Shown here one piece after another: positions 1 through 7,277 of a DNA stretch of 64,000 nt. The stretch spans positions 186,001 through 250,000 of the forward strand of contig NZ_PEFL01000001.1 in NCBI RefSeq assembly GCF_002754475.1, in the 5' to 3' direction. Made by a program: the position numbers and the translations under genes. Under the pieces are notes generated by a model that was not told where the DNA came from, did no database searches, and worked only from the letters and a program-made list of their open reading frames with translations. Origin of the DNA: Comamonas sp. 26. Its GTDB lineage: Bacteria > Pseudomonadota > Gammaproteobacteria > Burkholderiales > Burkholderiaceae_C. The first letter of the stretch is position 1, and each line of letters begins with the position of its first letter.

Positions 1-492
1 GACTCCATGGGCACGGGCTCGGTGATCCGCCCCGGCGACGTGCAGATGATGAGTGCCGGCACCGGCGTGCAACACAGCGAGTTCAACCACTCGGCCCAGG
101 ATTCCGTGCACTTCCTGCAGATCTGGATCGTGCCTGGCGAACGCAGCGCCACACCGCGCTACCAGCAGGTTCATGTGGACGAGGCAGACAAGCGTGGCCG
201 CCTGCGCCTGATCATCGCCCCCGAAGGCGCAGACGGCACCCTGGCCGTGCGCCAGGACGCCCGGGTCTATGCCGGCCTGTTCGATGGCGCTGAATCCGCC
301 GAACTCGATGTGGGGCCCGAGCGCCATGTCTATGTGCATGTGGCTCGCGGCAGCCTGAATGTTAACGGCGAGCGCCTGTCCGAAGGCGACGGCGCCCGCA
401 TCCGCAATGCCGGCGCCCTGCGCTTTGATCAGGGTGAGCAGGCCGAGGTGCTGGTCTTCGACCTGCGCCCCCATGAGCTACCTGCGCTGTAA
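1..492 (+). CDS. Pirin family protein (5' truncated by window edge)
   Basis: The frame is already open at base 1 (Asp-Ser before the first Met at base 7), so the N-terminal part lies outside the window; 163 residues are visible. The text around GDVQMMSAGTGVQHSEFN is the typical pirin cupin block, with a metal-binding-type His and Glu, followed by the second cupin lobe (HVYVHVARGSLNVNG). Bacterial pirins are cupin proteins of mixed function; some are quercetinases or redox-responsive regulators. It lies 85 bp upstream of an isochorismatase-like hydrolase on the same strand, so it may be the first visible gene of the operon running to base 5282. The substrate is unknown. Confidence 0.88.
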   Translation, partial: DSMGTGSVIRPGDVQMMSAGTGVQHSEFNHSAQDSVHFLQIWIVPGERSATPRYQQVHVDEADKRGRLRLIIAPEGADGTLAVRQDARVYAGLFDGAESAELDVGPERHVYVHVARGSLNVNGERLSEGDGARIRNAGALRFDQGEQAEVLVFDLRPHELPAL

Positions 493-577
493 GCAACTGC
501 GTCCTGTCCCCCTGTTTTCATAGCGCTTTCTTGTTCCGCCCTCAACCTCACTTTCACCTTTCACCCGGAGTACCACC

Positions 578-1255
578 ATGTCCAACACCAACGCTTCCAT
601 CGCCCGTCCCGTCGCCTTCGCCAAACCCGGAGCCAAGCTGATCAACCCCCATGATCACACGCTGATCATGATCGACTTCCAGTCGCAGATGGCTTTTGCC
701 ACGCACTCCATCGATCCCGTGCAACTGCGCTCCAACGCCGCCCTGGTCGCTTCGGCTGCCGCCGGCTTCGGTGCCTCGACCATCCTGACCACCGTGGCGG
801 AAAAGAGCTTCTCAGGTCCCATGTTCGAGGAAGTGACCGGGCCGTTCCCCGGCCAGGCTCTACTGGACCGTACCTCGATGAACACCTGGGAAGACGAGGC
901 CGTCATTAAGAAGGTCAACGAGATCGGCAAGCCTCGCATCGTGCTGGCCGGCCTGTGGACCAGCGTGTGCATCGTGGGTCCGGCCCTGTCGGCGCTGGAC
1001 CAGGGTTTTGAAGTCTTTGTGATCGCCGATGCCTGCGGCGACATCTCCACCGAAGCGCACAACCGTGCCATGGACCGCATGGTCCAAGCCGGTGCCCAGC
1101 CCATCACCTCGCTGCAATACCTGCTGGAAATGCAGCGTGACTGGGCCCGTACCGAGACCTATGACATGACGACCGGCATCGCCAAGAAGCTGGGCGGCGG
1201 CTACGGCATCGGTATCACCTACGCCAAGACCATGTTCGGTGCTCACGAAGGCTAA
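578..1255 (+). CDS. Isochorismatase-like (YcaC-type) cysteine hydrolase
   Basis: A 225-residue protein of the isochorismatase-like hydrolase superfamily. Asp33 in MIDFQ and Cys131 in LWTSVCIVG fit the catalytic Asp and Cys nucleophile. The RTSMNTW segment (about residues 98-104) is typical of the YcaC subfamily, and the third catalytic residue (usually Lys) is not obvious to me. A GGAG ribosome binding site precedes the ATG. YcaC-type enzymes are cytoplasmic oligomers, often of unknown substrate, probably amidase-like. The gene sits between pirin and an amidohydrolase, an arrangement that suggests joint degradation or detoxification of a small amide or aromatic compound. That role is inference. 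Confidence 0.88.
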   Translation: MSNTNASIARPVAFAKPGAKLINPHDHTLIMIDFQSQMAFATHSIDPVQLRSNAALVASAAAGFGASTILTTVAEKSFSGPMFEEVTGPFPGQALLDRTSMNTWEDEAVIKKVNEIGKPRIVLAGLWTSVCIVGPALSALDQGFEVFVIADACGDISTEAHNRAMDRMVQAGAQPITSLQYLLEMQRDWARTETYDMTTGIAKKLGGGYGIGITYAKTMFGAHEG

Positions 1256-1359
1256 AAGAGCGCACCATCTTTCTGCCGTGCAGACCGATCTCACACCTGC
1301 GGTCTGCTCGCTACGAAATCTGGCGCATTCCTCGCGCCACTGAACTTTCAGAGACATCC

Positions 1360-3249
1360 ATGACCCAGCTCACCACTCCCGAACTGATCCTGTTCAACGG
1401 CCGCTTCACCACCCTGGACCGCAGCAAGCCCACGGCCACGGCCGTGGCCGTGAGTCAGGGCCGCTTCAGTGCCGTTGGCAGCGACCGCGAAGTACTGCCC
1501 CTGGCCAGCCCGCAGACCCGGCGCATCGATCTGGGCGGGCGCAGTGCGCTGCCGGGTCTGATCGACAACCACTTGCATCTGATCCGGGGTGGTCTGAACT
1601 TCAACATGGAGCTGCGCTGGGACGGTATGAAGAGCCTGGCCGATGCCATGGCCATGCTCAAGGCCCAGGTGGATGTGACCCCCGCGCCGCAATGGGTGCG
1701 CGTGGTGGGTGGTTTCACCGAGCACCAGTTCGTGGAAAAGCGCCTGCCCACGCTGGCCGAGCTGAACGCCGTGGCGCCCGACACCCCGGTCTTCATCCTG
1801 CACCTGTACGACCGTGCCCTGCTCAATGCTGCTGCCCTGCGCGCAGTGGGTTATACCAAGGACACGCCTTCGCCTCCCGGTGGCGAGATCGTGCGCGATA
1901 GCGCCGGCAACCCCACGGGCCTGTTGCTGGCCAAGCCCAATGCGGCCATCCTCTACGCTACGCTGGCCAAAGGCCCCAAGCTGCCGCGCGACTACCAGGT
2001 CAATTCCACGCGTCACTTCATGCGCGAACTCAACCGCCTTGGCGTGACCGGCGCCATTGACGCGGGTGGCGGCATGCAGAACTACCCCGACGACTACGAC
2101 GTGATTCAGGAGCTCGCCGATGCCGACCAGCTCACCATCCGCCTGGCCTACAACCTGTTCACGCAAAAGCCCAAGCAAGAGAAGGACGACTTTCTGCGCT
2201 GGACCGCGACCTCGCAGTACAAGCAGGGCACGGACTACTTCCGCCACAACGGCGCGGGCGAGATGCTGGTGTTCTCGGCCGCCGACTTCGAGGACTTCCG
2301 CCAGCCACAGCCCGAGCTGGCCCCCGGCATGGAAGGCGAGCTCGAAGAGGTGGTGCGCATCCTGGCCCAGAATCGCTGGCCCTGGCGCATGCACGCCACC
2401 TACGACGAGACTATCGACCGCGCCCTCAATGTGTTCGAGAAGGTCAACGAAGACATCCCCCTGGCCGGCCTGAACTGGTTCTTCGATCACGCAGAAACCA
2501 TCTCCGAAAAGTCCATCGATCGCATTGCGGCCCTGGGCGGCGGCGTGGCCGTGCAGCACCGCATGGCCTACCAGGGCGAGTACTTCGTCGAGCGCTACGG
2601 TGCCGCTGCGGCCGAAGCCACGCCCCCGGTCAAGCGCATGCTGGAAAAGGGCGTGAACGTGTCCGCCGGTACCGACGCCACCCGCGTCGCCAGCTACAAC
2701 CCCTGGGTCTCGCTGTCCTGGCTTGTCACCGGCAAGACCCTGGGCGGCCTGCAGCTCACGCCCCAGCGCAACTGCCTGACCCGCGACCAGGCCCTGCGCA
2801 TGTGGACCGAAAACGTGACCTGGTTCAGCAACGAACAGGGCAAGAAGGGCCGTATCCAGGTGGGCCAGTTGGCCGATGTGATCGTGCCCGACCGCGACTT
2901 CTTCGCTTGCCCAGAGTCCGATATCGCCGACACCTCGGCCCTGCTCACCGTGGTGGGCGGCAAGGTGGTCTACGGCGCCGGCAGCTTCGCCGACTTCGAT
3001 GAATCGGCCCCGCCCCTGGCCATGCCCGACTGGTCCCCCGTGCGCACCTTCAAGGGCTATGGTGCCTGGGGTGTGCAGGAAGGCGCGCCGCTGCAAGCCG
3101 TGATGCGCAATGCGGCGGCAAACTGCGGCTGCGCCAGCAACTGCAACATGCACGGACACGCCCATGCCACGGCTTGGAGCAGCCAACTGCCCGTGGCCGA
3201 TCTCAAGGGCTTCTGGGGCGCCCTGGGCTGCGCCTGCTGGGCGGTCTGA
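1360..3249 (+). CDS. Amidohydrolase family protein (YtcJ-like), with Cys/His-rich C-terminal tail
   Basis: A 629-residue metal-dependent amidohydrolase of the YtcJ/exoenzyme-regulatory (Amidohydro_3) type. The N-terminal beta-sandwich leads to the metal-binding HxH motif in LIDNHLHLIRGG (about residues 66-77). A later His is in FFDHAET and a catalytic-type Asp in SAGTDATR. The C-terminus adds an unusual tail with five Cys and three His residues (from NCGCASNCNMHGHAH to GCACWAV), beyond the normal fold. The stop is followed after 2 bases by the ATG of the DoxX-like gene, so the two are translationally close. Predicted cytoplasmic; no signal peptide is seen. It would hydrolyse a C-N bond of an unknown substrate, possibly together with the neighbouring isochorismatase-like enzyme. 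Confidence 0.88.
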   Translation: MTQLTTPELILFNGRFTTLDRSKPTATAVAVSQGRFSAVGSDREVLPLASPQTRRIDLGGRSALPGLIDNHLHLIRGGLNFNMELRWDGMKSLADAMAMLKAQVDVTPAPQWVRVVGGFTEHQFVEKRLPTLAELNAVAPDTPVFILHLYDRALLNAAALRAVGYTKDTPSPPGGEIVRDSAGNPTGLLLAKPNAAILYATLAKGPKLPRDYQVNSTRHFMRELNRLGVTGAIDAGGGMQNYPDDYDVIQELADADQLTIRLAYNLFTQKPKQEKDDFLRWTATSQYKQGTDYFRHNGAGEMLVFSAADFEDFRQPQPELAPGMEGELEEVVRILAQNRWPWRMHATYDETIDRALNVFEKVNEDIPLAGLNWFFDHAETISEKSIDRIAALGGGVAVQHRMAYQGEYFVERYGAAAAEATPPVKRMLEKGVNVSAGTDATRVASYNPWVSLSWLVTGKTLGGLQLTPQRNCLTRDQALRMWTENVTWFSNEQGKKGRIQVGQLADVIVPDRDFFACPESDIADTSALLTVVGGKVVYGAGSFADFDESAPPLAMPDWSPVRTFKGYGAWGVQEGAPLQAVMRNAAANCGCASNCNMHGHAHATAWSSQLPVADLKGFWGALGCACWAV

Positions 3250-3251
3250 GC

Positions 3252-3658
3252 ATGGACGCGCTGCGTTCCGCTGCCACCGCACCCTGGGTGCAGTCGCTGG
3301 CCCTGCTGTGTCTGTGTGCCGCCTACCTGCAAGGCGGGGTGGACAAGGCCCGCAACTTCCGCGGCGCGGTCGCCGAGATGCGCCAGTTCGGCCTGGCGCC
3401 GGCCGTGCCCATCGCGGCGGCCACCATCGCGCTGCAGCTGGGCGCCTCGGCGCTGATCGTGTCGGGCTGGTACCGCTGGGCGGGTGCCCTGGCGCTGGCA
3501 GCCTTCACCGTGGCCGCGGCCTTTCTGGCCGACCGCTTCTGGGCAGCGCCGCAGGCCGATCGCCAGCGTACTGCCAATGCATTTTTTGAACACTGGGCCT
3601 GGTTGGCGGCATGTTGCTCGTCGTCTGGCACGACCTGGGAGGCCACCGTGCCGGATAA
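3252..3658 (+). pseudogene. DoxX family membrane protein, apparently disrupted by a 1-base deletion
   Basis: The ATG at 3252 starts a small DoxX-type membrane protein (MDALRSAATAPWVQSLALL, then LQGGVDKARNFRGAVAEM and several hydrophobic stretches). After NAFFEH (codon at 3591) the frame turns into non-DoxX sequence. Reading from 3593 in the next frame gives LGLVGGMLLVVWHDLGGHRAG and a stop at 3656-3658, the hydrophobic end expected of DoxX (about 136 residues). One missing base near 3591-3594 explains this. As it stands, the open frame runs on without a stop into the downstream MFS gene and would give a 676-residue fusion (3252-5282). Whether this is a natural mutation or a sequencing error cannot be decided here. 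Confidence 0.75.
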
Positions 3659-5282
3659 CAAAACCACCACCAACAACACCTCGGGCAGCTTCGCGCCGCT
3701 CGCCATCCCCGTCTTCGCCGTGCTGTGGGCCGCCACGGTGCTGGGCAATATCGGCAGCTTCATGCGCGATGTGGCCAGCGCCTGGATGGTGACCGAGCTG
3801 TCCAGCAGCCCCACGGCCGTGGCCCTAATCCAGACGGCGGCCACGCTGCCCGTCTTCCTGCTGGCCATTCCCGCCGGTGTGCTGTCCGACATCCTGGACC
3901 GTCGTCGCTTCCTCATCGGCGTGCAGGTGCTGCTGGGTGCCGTGAGCGGCACGCTGCTGGTGCTGGCACAGACCAACACGCTGACCGTGGAGTATCTCGT
4001 GGCCCTGACCTTTGTGGGCGGCATCGGCGCCGCCCTCATGGGCCCGACCTGGCAGTCCATCGTGCCCGAACTGGTGCCGCGCAGCGAACTCAAGAGCGCC
4101 GTGGCACTCAACTCGCTGGGCATCAACATCGCCCGTGCCATAGGCCCGGCCGCCGGCGGCCTGCTGCTGGCCAGCTTCGGCGCCGCCGCGGCCTACGGCC
4201 TGGATGTGCTCAGTTATGTGTTCGTGATTGCCGCCCTGATCTGGTGGAAACGTCCCAAGGCCGAGGCCTCGGCGCTCAACGAGCAGTTCTTCGGCGCCTT
4301 CCGGGCCGGCGTGCGTTATGCCCGTGCCAGCCGCGAGCTGCATGTGGTGCTGCTGCGTGCTGCCGTGTTCTTCCTGTTCGCCAGTGCGGTCTGGGCCCTG
4401 CTGCCCCTGGTGGCGCGCCGCATGCTGGGCGGTACGGCCGGTTTCTACGGCGTGATGCTGGGGGCCGTAGGTGCGGGGGCCATCCTGGGCGCCGTGCTGC
4501 TGCCCAAGCTGCGCAAGCGCCTCGATACCGACGGTCTGGTGCTGCTGGCTTCCGTGATCACGGCGGCCGTGATGGCGGTGCTGACCCAGGCTCCACCCCA
4601 GTGGCTGGCCGTGGCGCTGATGCTGGTGCTGGGCTTGGGCTGGATTCTGGCGCTGACCACGCTCAACGGTGTGGCCCAGGCGGTGCTGCCCAACTGGGTG
4701 CGCGGCCGAGGCCTGGCGATCTATCTCATGGTGTTCAACGGCGCCATGGCGCTGGGCAGCCTGGGCTGGGGCCTGATCGCCGGTCAGATGGGCCTGCCGG
4801 TCACGCTGCTGATCGGAGCCGTGGGTCTGGTGCTGGTGTCGCTGGTCTTCCACCGCATCAAGCTGCCCACCGGCGAGGCCGATCTGCAGCCGTCCAACCA
4901 CTGGCCCGAGCCGCTGCTGGCCGAGCCTGTGGCCCACGACCGCGGCCCGGTCATGATCCAGATCGAATACCGGATTGCCCGCGAGGATCTGTCCGCCTTT
5001 CTGCAGGCCATGCAGCAGGTGGCCCATGAACGCCGCCGCGACGGGGCCTATGCCTGGGGCGTGGCCGAGCACACGGGAGAGCCGGGACGGGTGATCGAGT
5101 GGTTCCTGGTCGAATCCTGGGCCGAGCACCTGCGCCAGCATGGCCGTGTGTCCAAGGCCGATGCCGACCTGCAGGCTGCAGCGCTGCGCTACCACCAGGG
5201 ACCTGACAAGCCCGTGGTCCACCATTTTCTGTCCTTGAATGGACGCAGCACGCAGGCAGGCCCGGGTGTGTCCTTGCACTGA
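3648..5282 (+). CDS. MFS transporter (transmembrane secretion effector type) with C-terminal ABM-like domain
   Basis: A 544-residue major facilitator if the GTG at 3648 is the start; this start overlaps the ancestral DoxX stop by 11 bp, a typical coupled arrangement. Residues from about 20 to 410 carry about 12 membrane segments, and the A-motif-like loop AGVLSDILDRRRF lies between early helices, as in the MFS_3 (enterobactin-exporter-like) group. The last ~100 residues (MIQIEYRIAREDLSAFLQAM onward) look like an antibiotic-biosynthesis-monooxygenase ferredoxin-like domain, a known fusion in this group. Because of the frameshift in DoxX, the present open frame begins at 3252. It is likely to export a small molecule related to the upstream hydrolases; the substrate is unknown. 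Confidence 0.85.
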   Translation: MPDNKTTTNNTSGSFAPLAIPVFAVLWAATVLGNIGSFMRDVASAWMVTELSSSPTAVALIQTAATLPVFLLAIPAGVLSDILDRRRFLIGVQVLLGAVSGTLLVLAQTNTLTVEYLVALTFVGGIGAALMGPTWQSIVPELVPRSELKSAVALNSLGINIARAIGPAAGGLLLASFGAAAAYGLDVLSYVFVIAALIWWKRPKAEASALNEQFFGAFRAGVRYARASRELHVVLLRAAVFFLFASAVWALLPLVARRMLGGTAGFYGVMLGAVGAGAILGAVLLPKLRKRLDTDGLVLLASVITAAVMAVLTQAPPQWLAVALMLVLGLGWILALTTLNGVAQAVLPNWVRGRGLAIYLMVFNGAMALGSLGWGLIAGQMGLPVTLLIGAVGLVLVSLVFHRIKLPTGEADLQPSNHWPEPLLAEPVAHDRGPVMIQIEYRIAREDLSAFLQAMQQVAHERRRDGAYAWGVAEHTGEPGRVIEWFLVESWAEHLRQHGRVSKADADLQAAALRYHQGPDKPVVHHFLSLNGRSTQAGPGVSLH

Positions 5283-5292
5283 ATATGAAATC

Positions 5293-5336
5293 GGCACTCA
5301 TCGCCGATGGAATAAGCGATGGGTGCTCCTTATTTC
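5293..5336 (+). terminator. Possible terminator after the MFS gene
   Basis: GGCACTCATCGC (5293-5304) pairs with GCGATGGGTGCTCC (5316-5329) with one wobble, starting 10 bases after the MFS stop. The following T tract is weak (CTTATTTCG), so termination may be inefficient. Confidence 0.45.
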
Positions 5337-5449
5337 GATGTGGAGAGTGTTGATGGATGTTTGCCGGTTCAGCAACTCACTTGATGGCCTTGGCAGCACG
5401 CACGTCCGCTACCTCGATTCAAATTGGTGCATTCGAACCGCAGAATGAA

Positions 5450-5487
5450 TAAAAAAGGCGTATCCACCATCACTGCGGATACGCCTT
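5450..5487 (-). terminator. Intrinsic terminator of the diguanylate cyclase gene
   Basis: AAGGCGTATCC (5455-5465) and GGATACGCCTT (5477-5487) form a perfect 11-bp stem. On the minus strand the stem is followed by six T residues, placing the terminator about 37 bases after the stop codon of the minus-strand GGDEF gene. Confidence 0.85.
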
Positions 5488-5523
5488 GGGGTCATCGTGG
5501 CAGCAGAACTTCCCGCGCGTGAT

Positions 5524-7134
5524 TCAGGTTTTGTGCGGCATGCTGCCTGCTTCGTTGACCATTACCCGGTTGCGTCCGCTGCGTTTGGCGGCATAGAGCA
5601 TGGTGTCGGCCTGCAGGAAAACGGTTTTGATGTCCGAATCGCTGTCTGGCCATTGCGCAACGCCCAGAGAGATGGTGATGCGGCCGACCTGTGGAATCTC
5701 CATCTCCTCGACGAGTTGGCGCAGGCGCTCGGCGGCATGGGCCGCGGCCTCCAGCGCAGTGCAGGGCAGCAGCAGCAAGAATTCTTCGCCGCCCACACGG
5801 CAGGCTACGTCGCCCGCGCGCGAGACATCGCGCATGGTGTGGGCCAGTTGCGTAAGCACTTCGTCGCCCGTGTCATGGCCAAAGCTGTCGTTGATGCGTT
5901 TGAAGTGATCGATGTCGATGGCAATGACGGAGAAAGACAGCTCCTGTGTCCGGAAGGCCGTGACGGCAGCCTCCAGATGGCGACGGTTGCCCAGGCCGGT
6001 CAGTGGGTCGGTATTCACGTCTTCACGCAGCTTGGTGATGTTGCGCTGCAGCAGGTTCAGCCCCTTGAGCATGGCTTTTTTCAGCTCATGAGACTCGAAG
6101 TACCAGGACTTGACGGCCTGGATGTTCTGCGCGGTCTCGGGCTTGTCCATATCGTGTGCGCCATTCGCCAGCTGGCGCAGCGGGCTGGCAATACGGCGTG
6201 CGCTCCACCAGATGACGATCAGCATGACCAATGCAATGGGCAGCGTTTTGTAGAGCACGGCACGCATCAGCTTGTTGAGCGGTGCCAGCGTAGTGGTCTT
6301 GGGACGCTGGGCAACTATCCCCCAGCCGGCGACGGGAATGATGGCGTAGCCCGCCAGCATTTCAACGCCCTTGCTGTTGAATACGGTGGCTGCGCCTGAC
6401 TCCCCTTTGATCACGGAGTTGATGACGTCGTTATTGATCACTCTGTCGCCTACGCGATGACCGTCGGGGTGGTAGATGATGTGCTTGTTCTTGTCCACCA
6501 CATAGACATAGGTGCCGTCCTGGTAGAAGTGCGAGCCCAGCAGCGTGTCGAGAATATTGTCTTCCTTGAGGTAGACGCTGCCGCCCACTGCACCCAGGTA
6601 TTGCCCGTCAGCGCTAAAAATAGGCTGCGAAATAAAGACGATGTAGTTACCCGTGACGGACAAATAAGGCTGGCTGACCACCGGGCCGCGCTTGGTCAGC
6701 GTTTCCACCACCCCTGCGCTTTGCAGTGTCTTGCCCTTGATTTGCAAGGTTTCGGGTGAGGTGGCCAGCACATAACCCGTGGGGTCTATGATGGTGACGG
6801 AGTTGAAACTCTTGGTCTGCAGACGCAGGCGATGGGCTTCCTGGGTCAGGTACCCGGGGTCCTTCATGTGAGGGACCATGAGCTGGGCGCTGTATGCCAG
6901 CTGCTGCAGGGCGGACTGCAGAAAATCGTCCGTGCTCTTGGCTAGCTTGGTCGCGTAGGCGTGGTGGCCTTCCAGTGTGGTGTCTATCAACTGCTGGCGC
7001 TGCACCAGGTAGCCGGCGTAGAAGGTGTTGATAAACGGAATCAGCGCGCTGGCGATGGTCAGCGCGAGGATCAGACGCCGCAGGTCAAGCCGGGAGGGCG
7101 CAAGGCTGCGGCGCCAGGAGGTGGATTTCTTCAC
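5524..7134 (-). CDS. Membrane-bound diguanylate cyclase with dCache-type sensor domain
   Basis: A 536-residue protein. A transmembrane helix near residues 22-42 and another near 296-312 enclose a periplasmic region with the look of a dCache_1 sensor (VTIIDPTGYVLATSPE, VYVVDKNKHIIYHPDG). A HAMP-like stretch (RRIASPLRQLANGAHDM) leads to a GGDEF domain starting at NTDPLTGLGNRR. The active site is GGEEF (residues 448-452), an active variant. An RxxD product-inhibition site (RAGD, 439-442) lies five residues upstream, so allosteric control by c-di-GMP is expected. It would convert two GTP to c-di-GMP in response to an unknown extracellular ligand. It is transcribed alone and ends at a strong terminator. 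Confidence 0.93.
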   Translation of the reverse strand: MKKSTSWRRSLAPSRLDLRRLILALTIASALIPFINTFYAGYLVQRQQLIDTTLEGHHAYATKLAKSTDDFLQSALQQLAYSAQLMVPHMKDPGYLTQEAHRLRLQTKSFNSVTIIDPTGYVLATSPETLQIKGKTLQSAGVVETLTKRGPVVSQPYLSVTGNYIVFISQPIFSADGQYLGAVGGSVYLKEDNILDTLLGSHFYQDGTYVYVVDKNKHIIYHPDGHRVGDRVINNDVINSVIKGESGAATVFNSKGVEMLAGYAIIPVAGWGIVAQRPKTTTLAPLNKLMRAVLYKTLPIALVMLIVIWWSARRIASPLRQLANGAHDMDKPETAQNIQAVKSWYFESHELKKAMLKGLNLLQRNITKLREDVNTDPLTGLGNRRHLEAAVTAFRTQELSFSVIAIDIDHFKRINDSFGHDTGDEVLTQLAHTMRDVSRAGDVACRVGGEEFLLLLPCTALEAAAHAAERLRQLVEEMEIPQVGRITISLGVAQWPDSDSDIKTVFLQADTMLYAAKRSGRNRVMVNEAGSMPHKT

Positions 7135-7277
7135 AGTGTGTGTCGCAGTGGCGAGGGCGGTCTTGCTCCTGTGCTTCAGGGCGGGCAGTCCCCGATCACA
7201 TGTTCATCGAGTATTTATTCTCATTATGGTTCTTCGGGCCAGAAACCGGTTCATGGTCAACAACGATGGGGGGCATG

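Noticed and set aside
1348..3282. A 644-codon minus-strand frame opposite the amidohydrolase
   Set aside because: Typical GC-rich antisense shadow; the plus strand has clear amidohydrolase motifs over the same span.
3825..5297. A 490-codon minus-strand frame opposite the MFS gene
   Set aside because: His/Gln-rich low-complexity translation without domains; the plus strand encodes the MFS protein.
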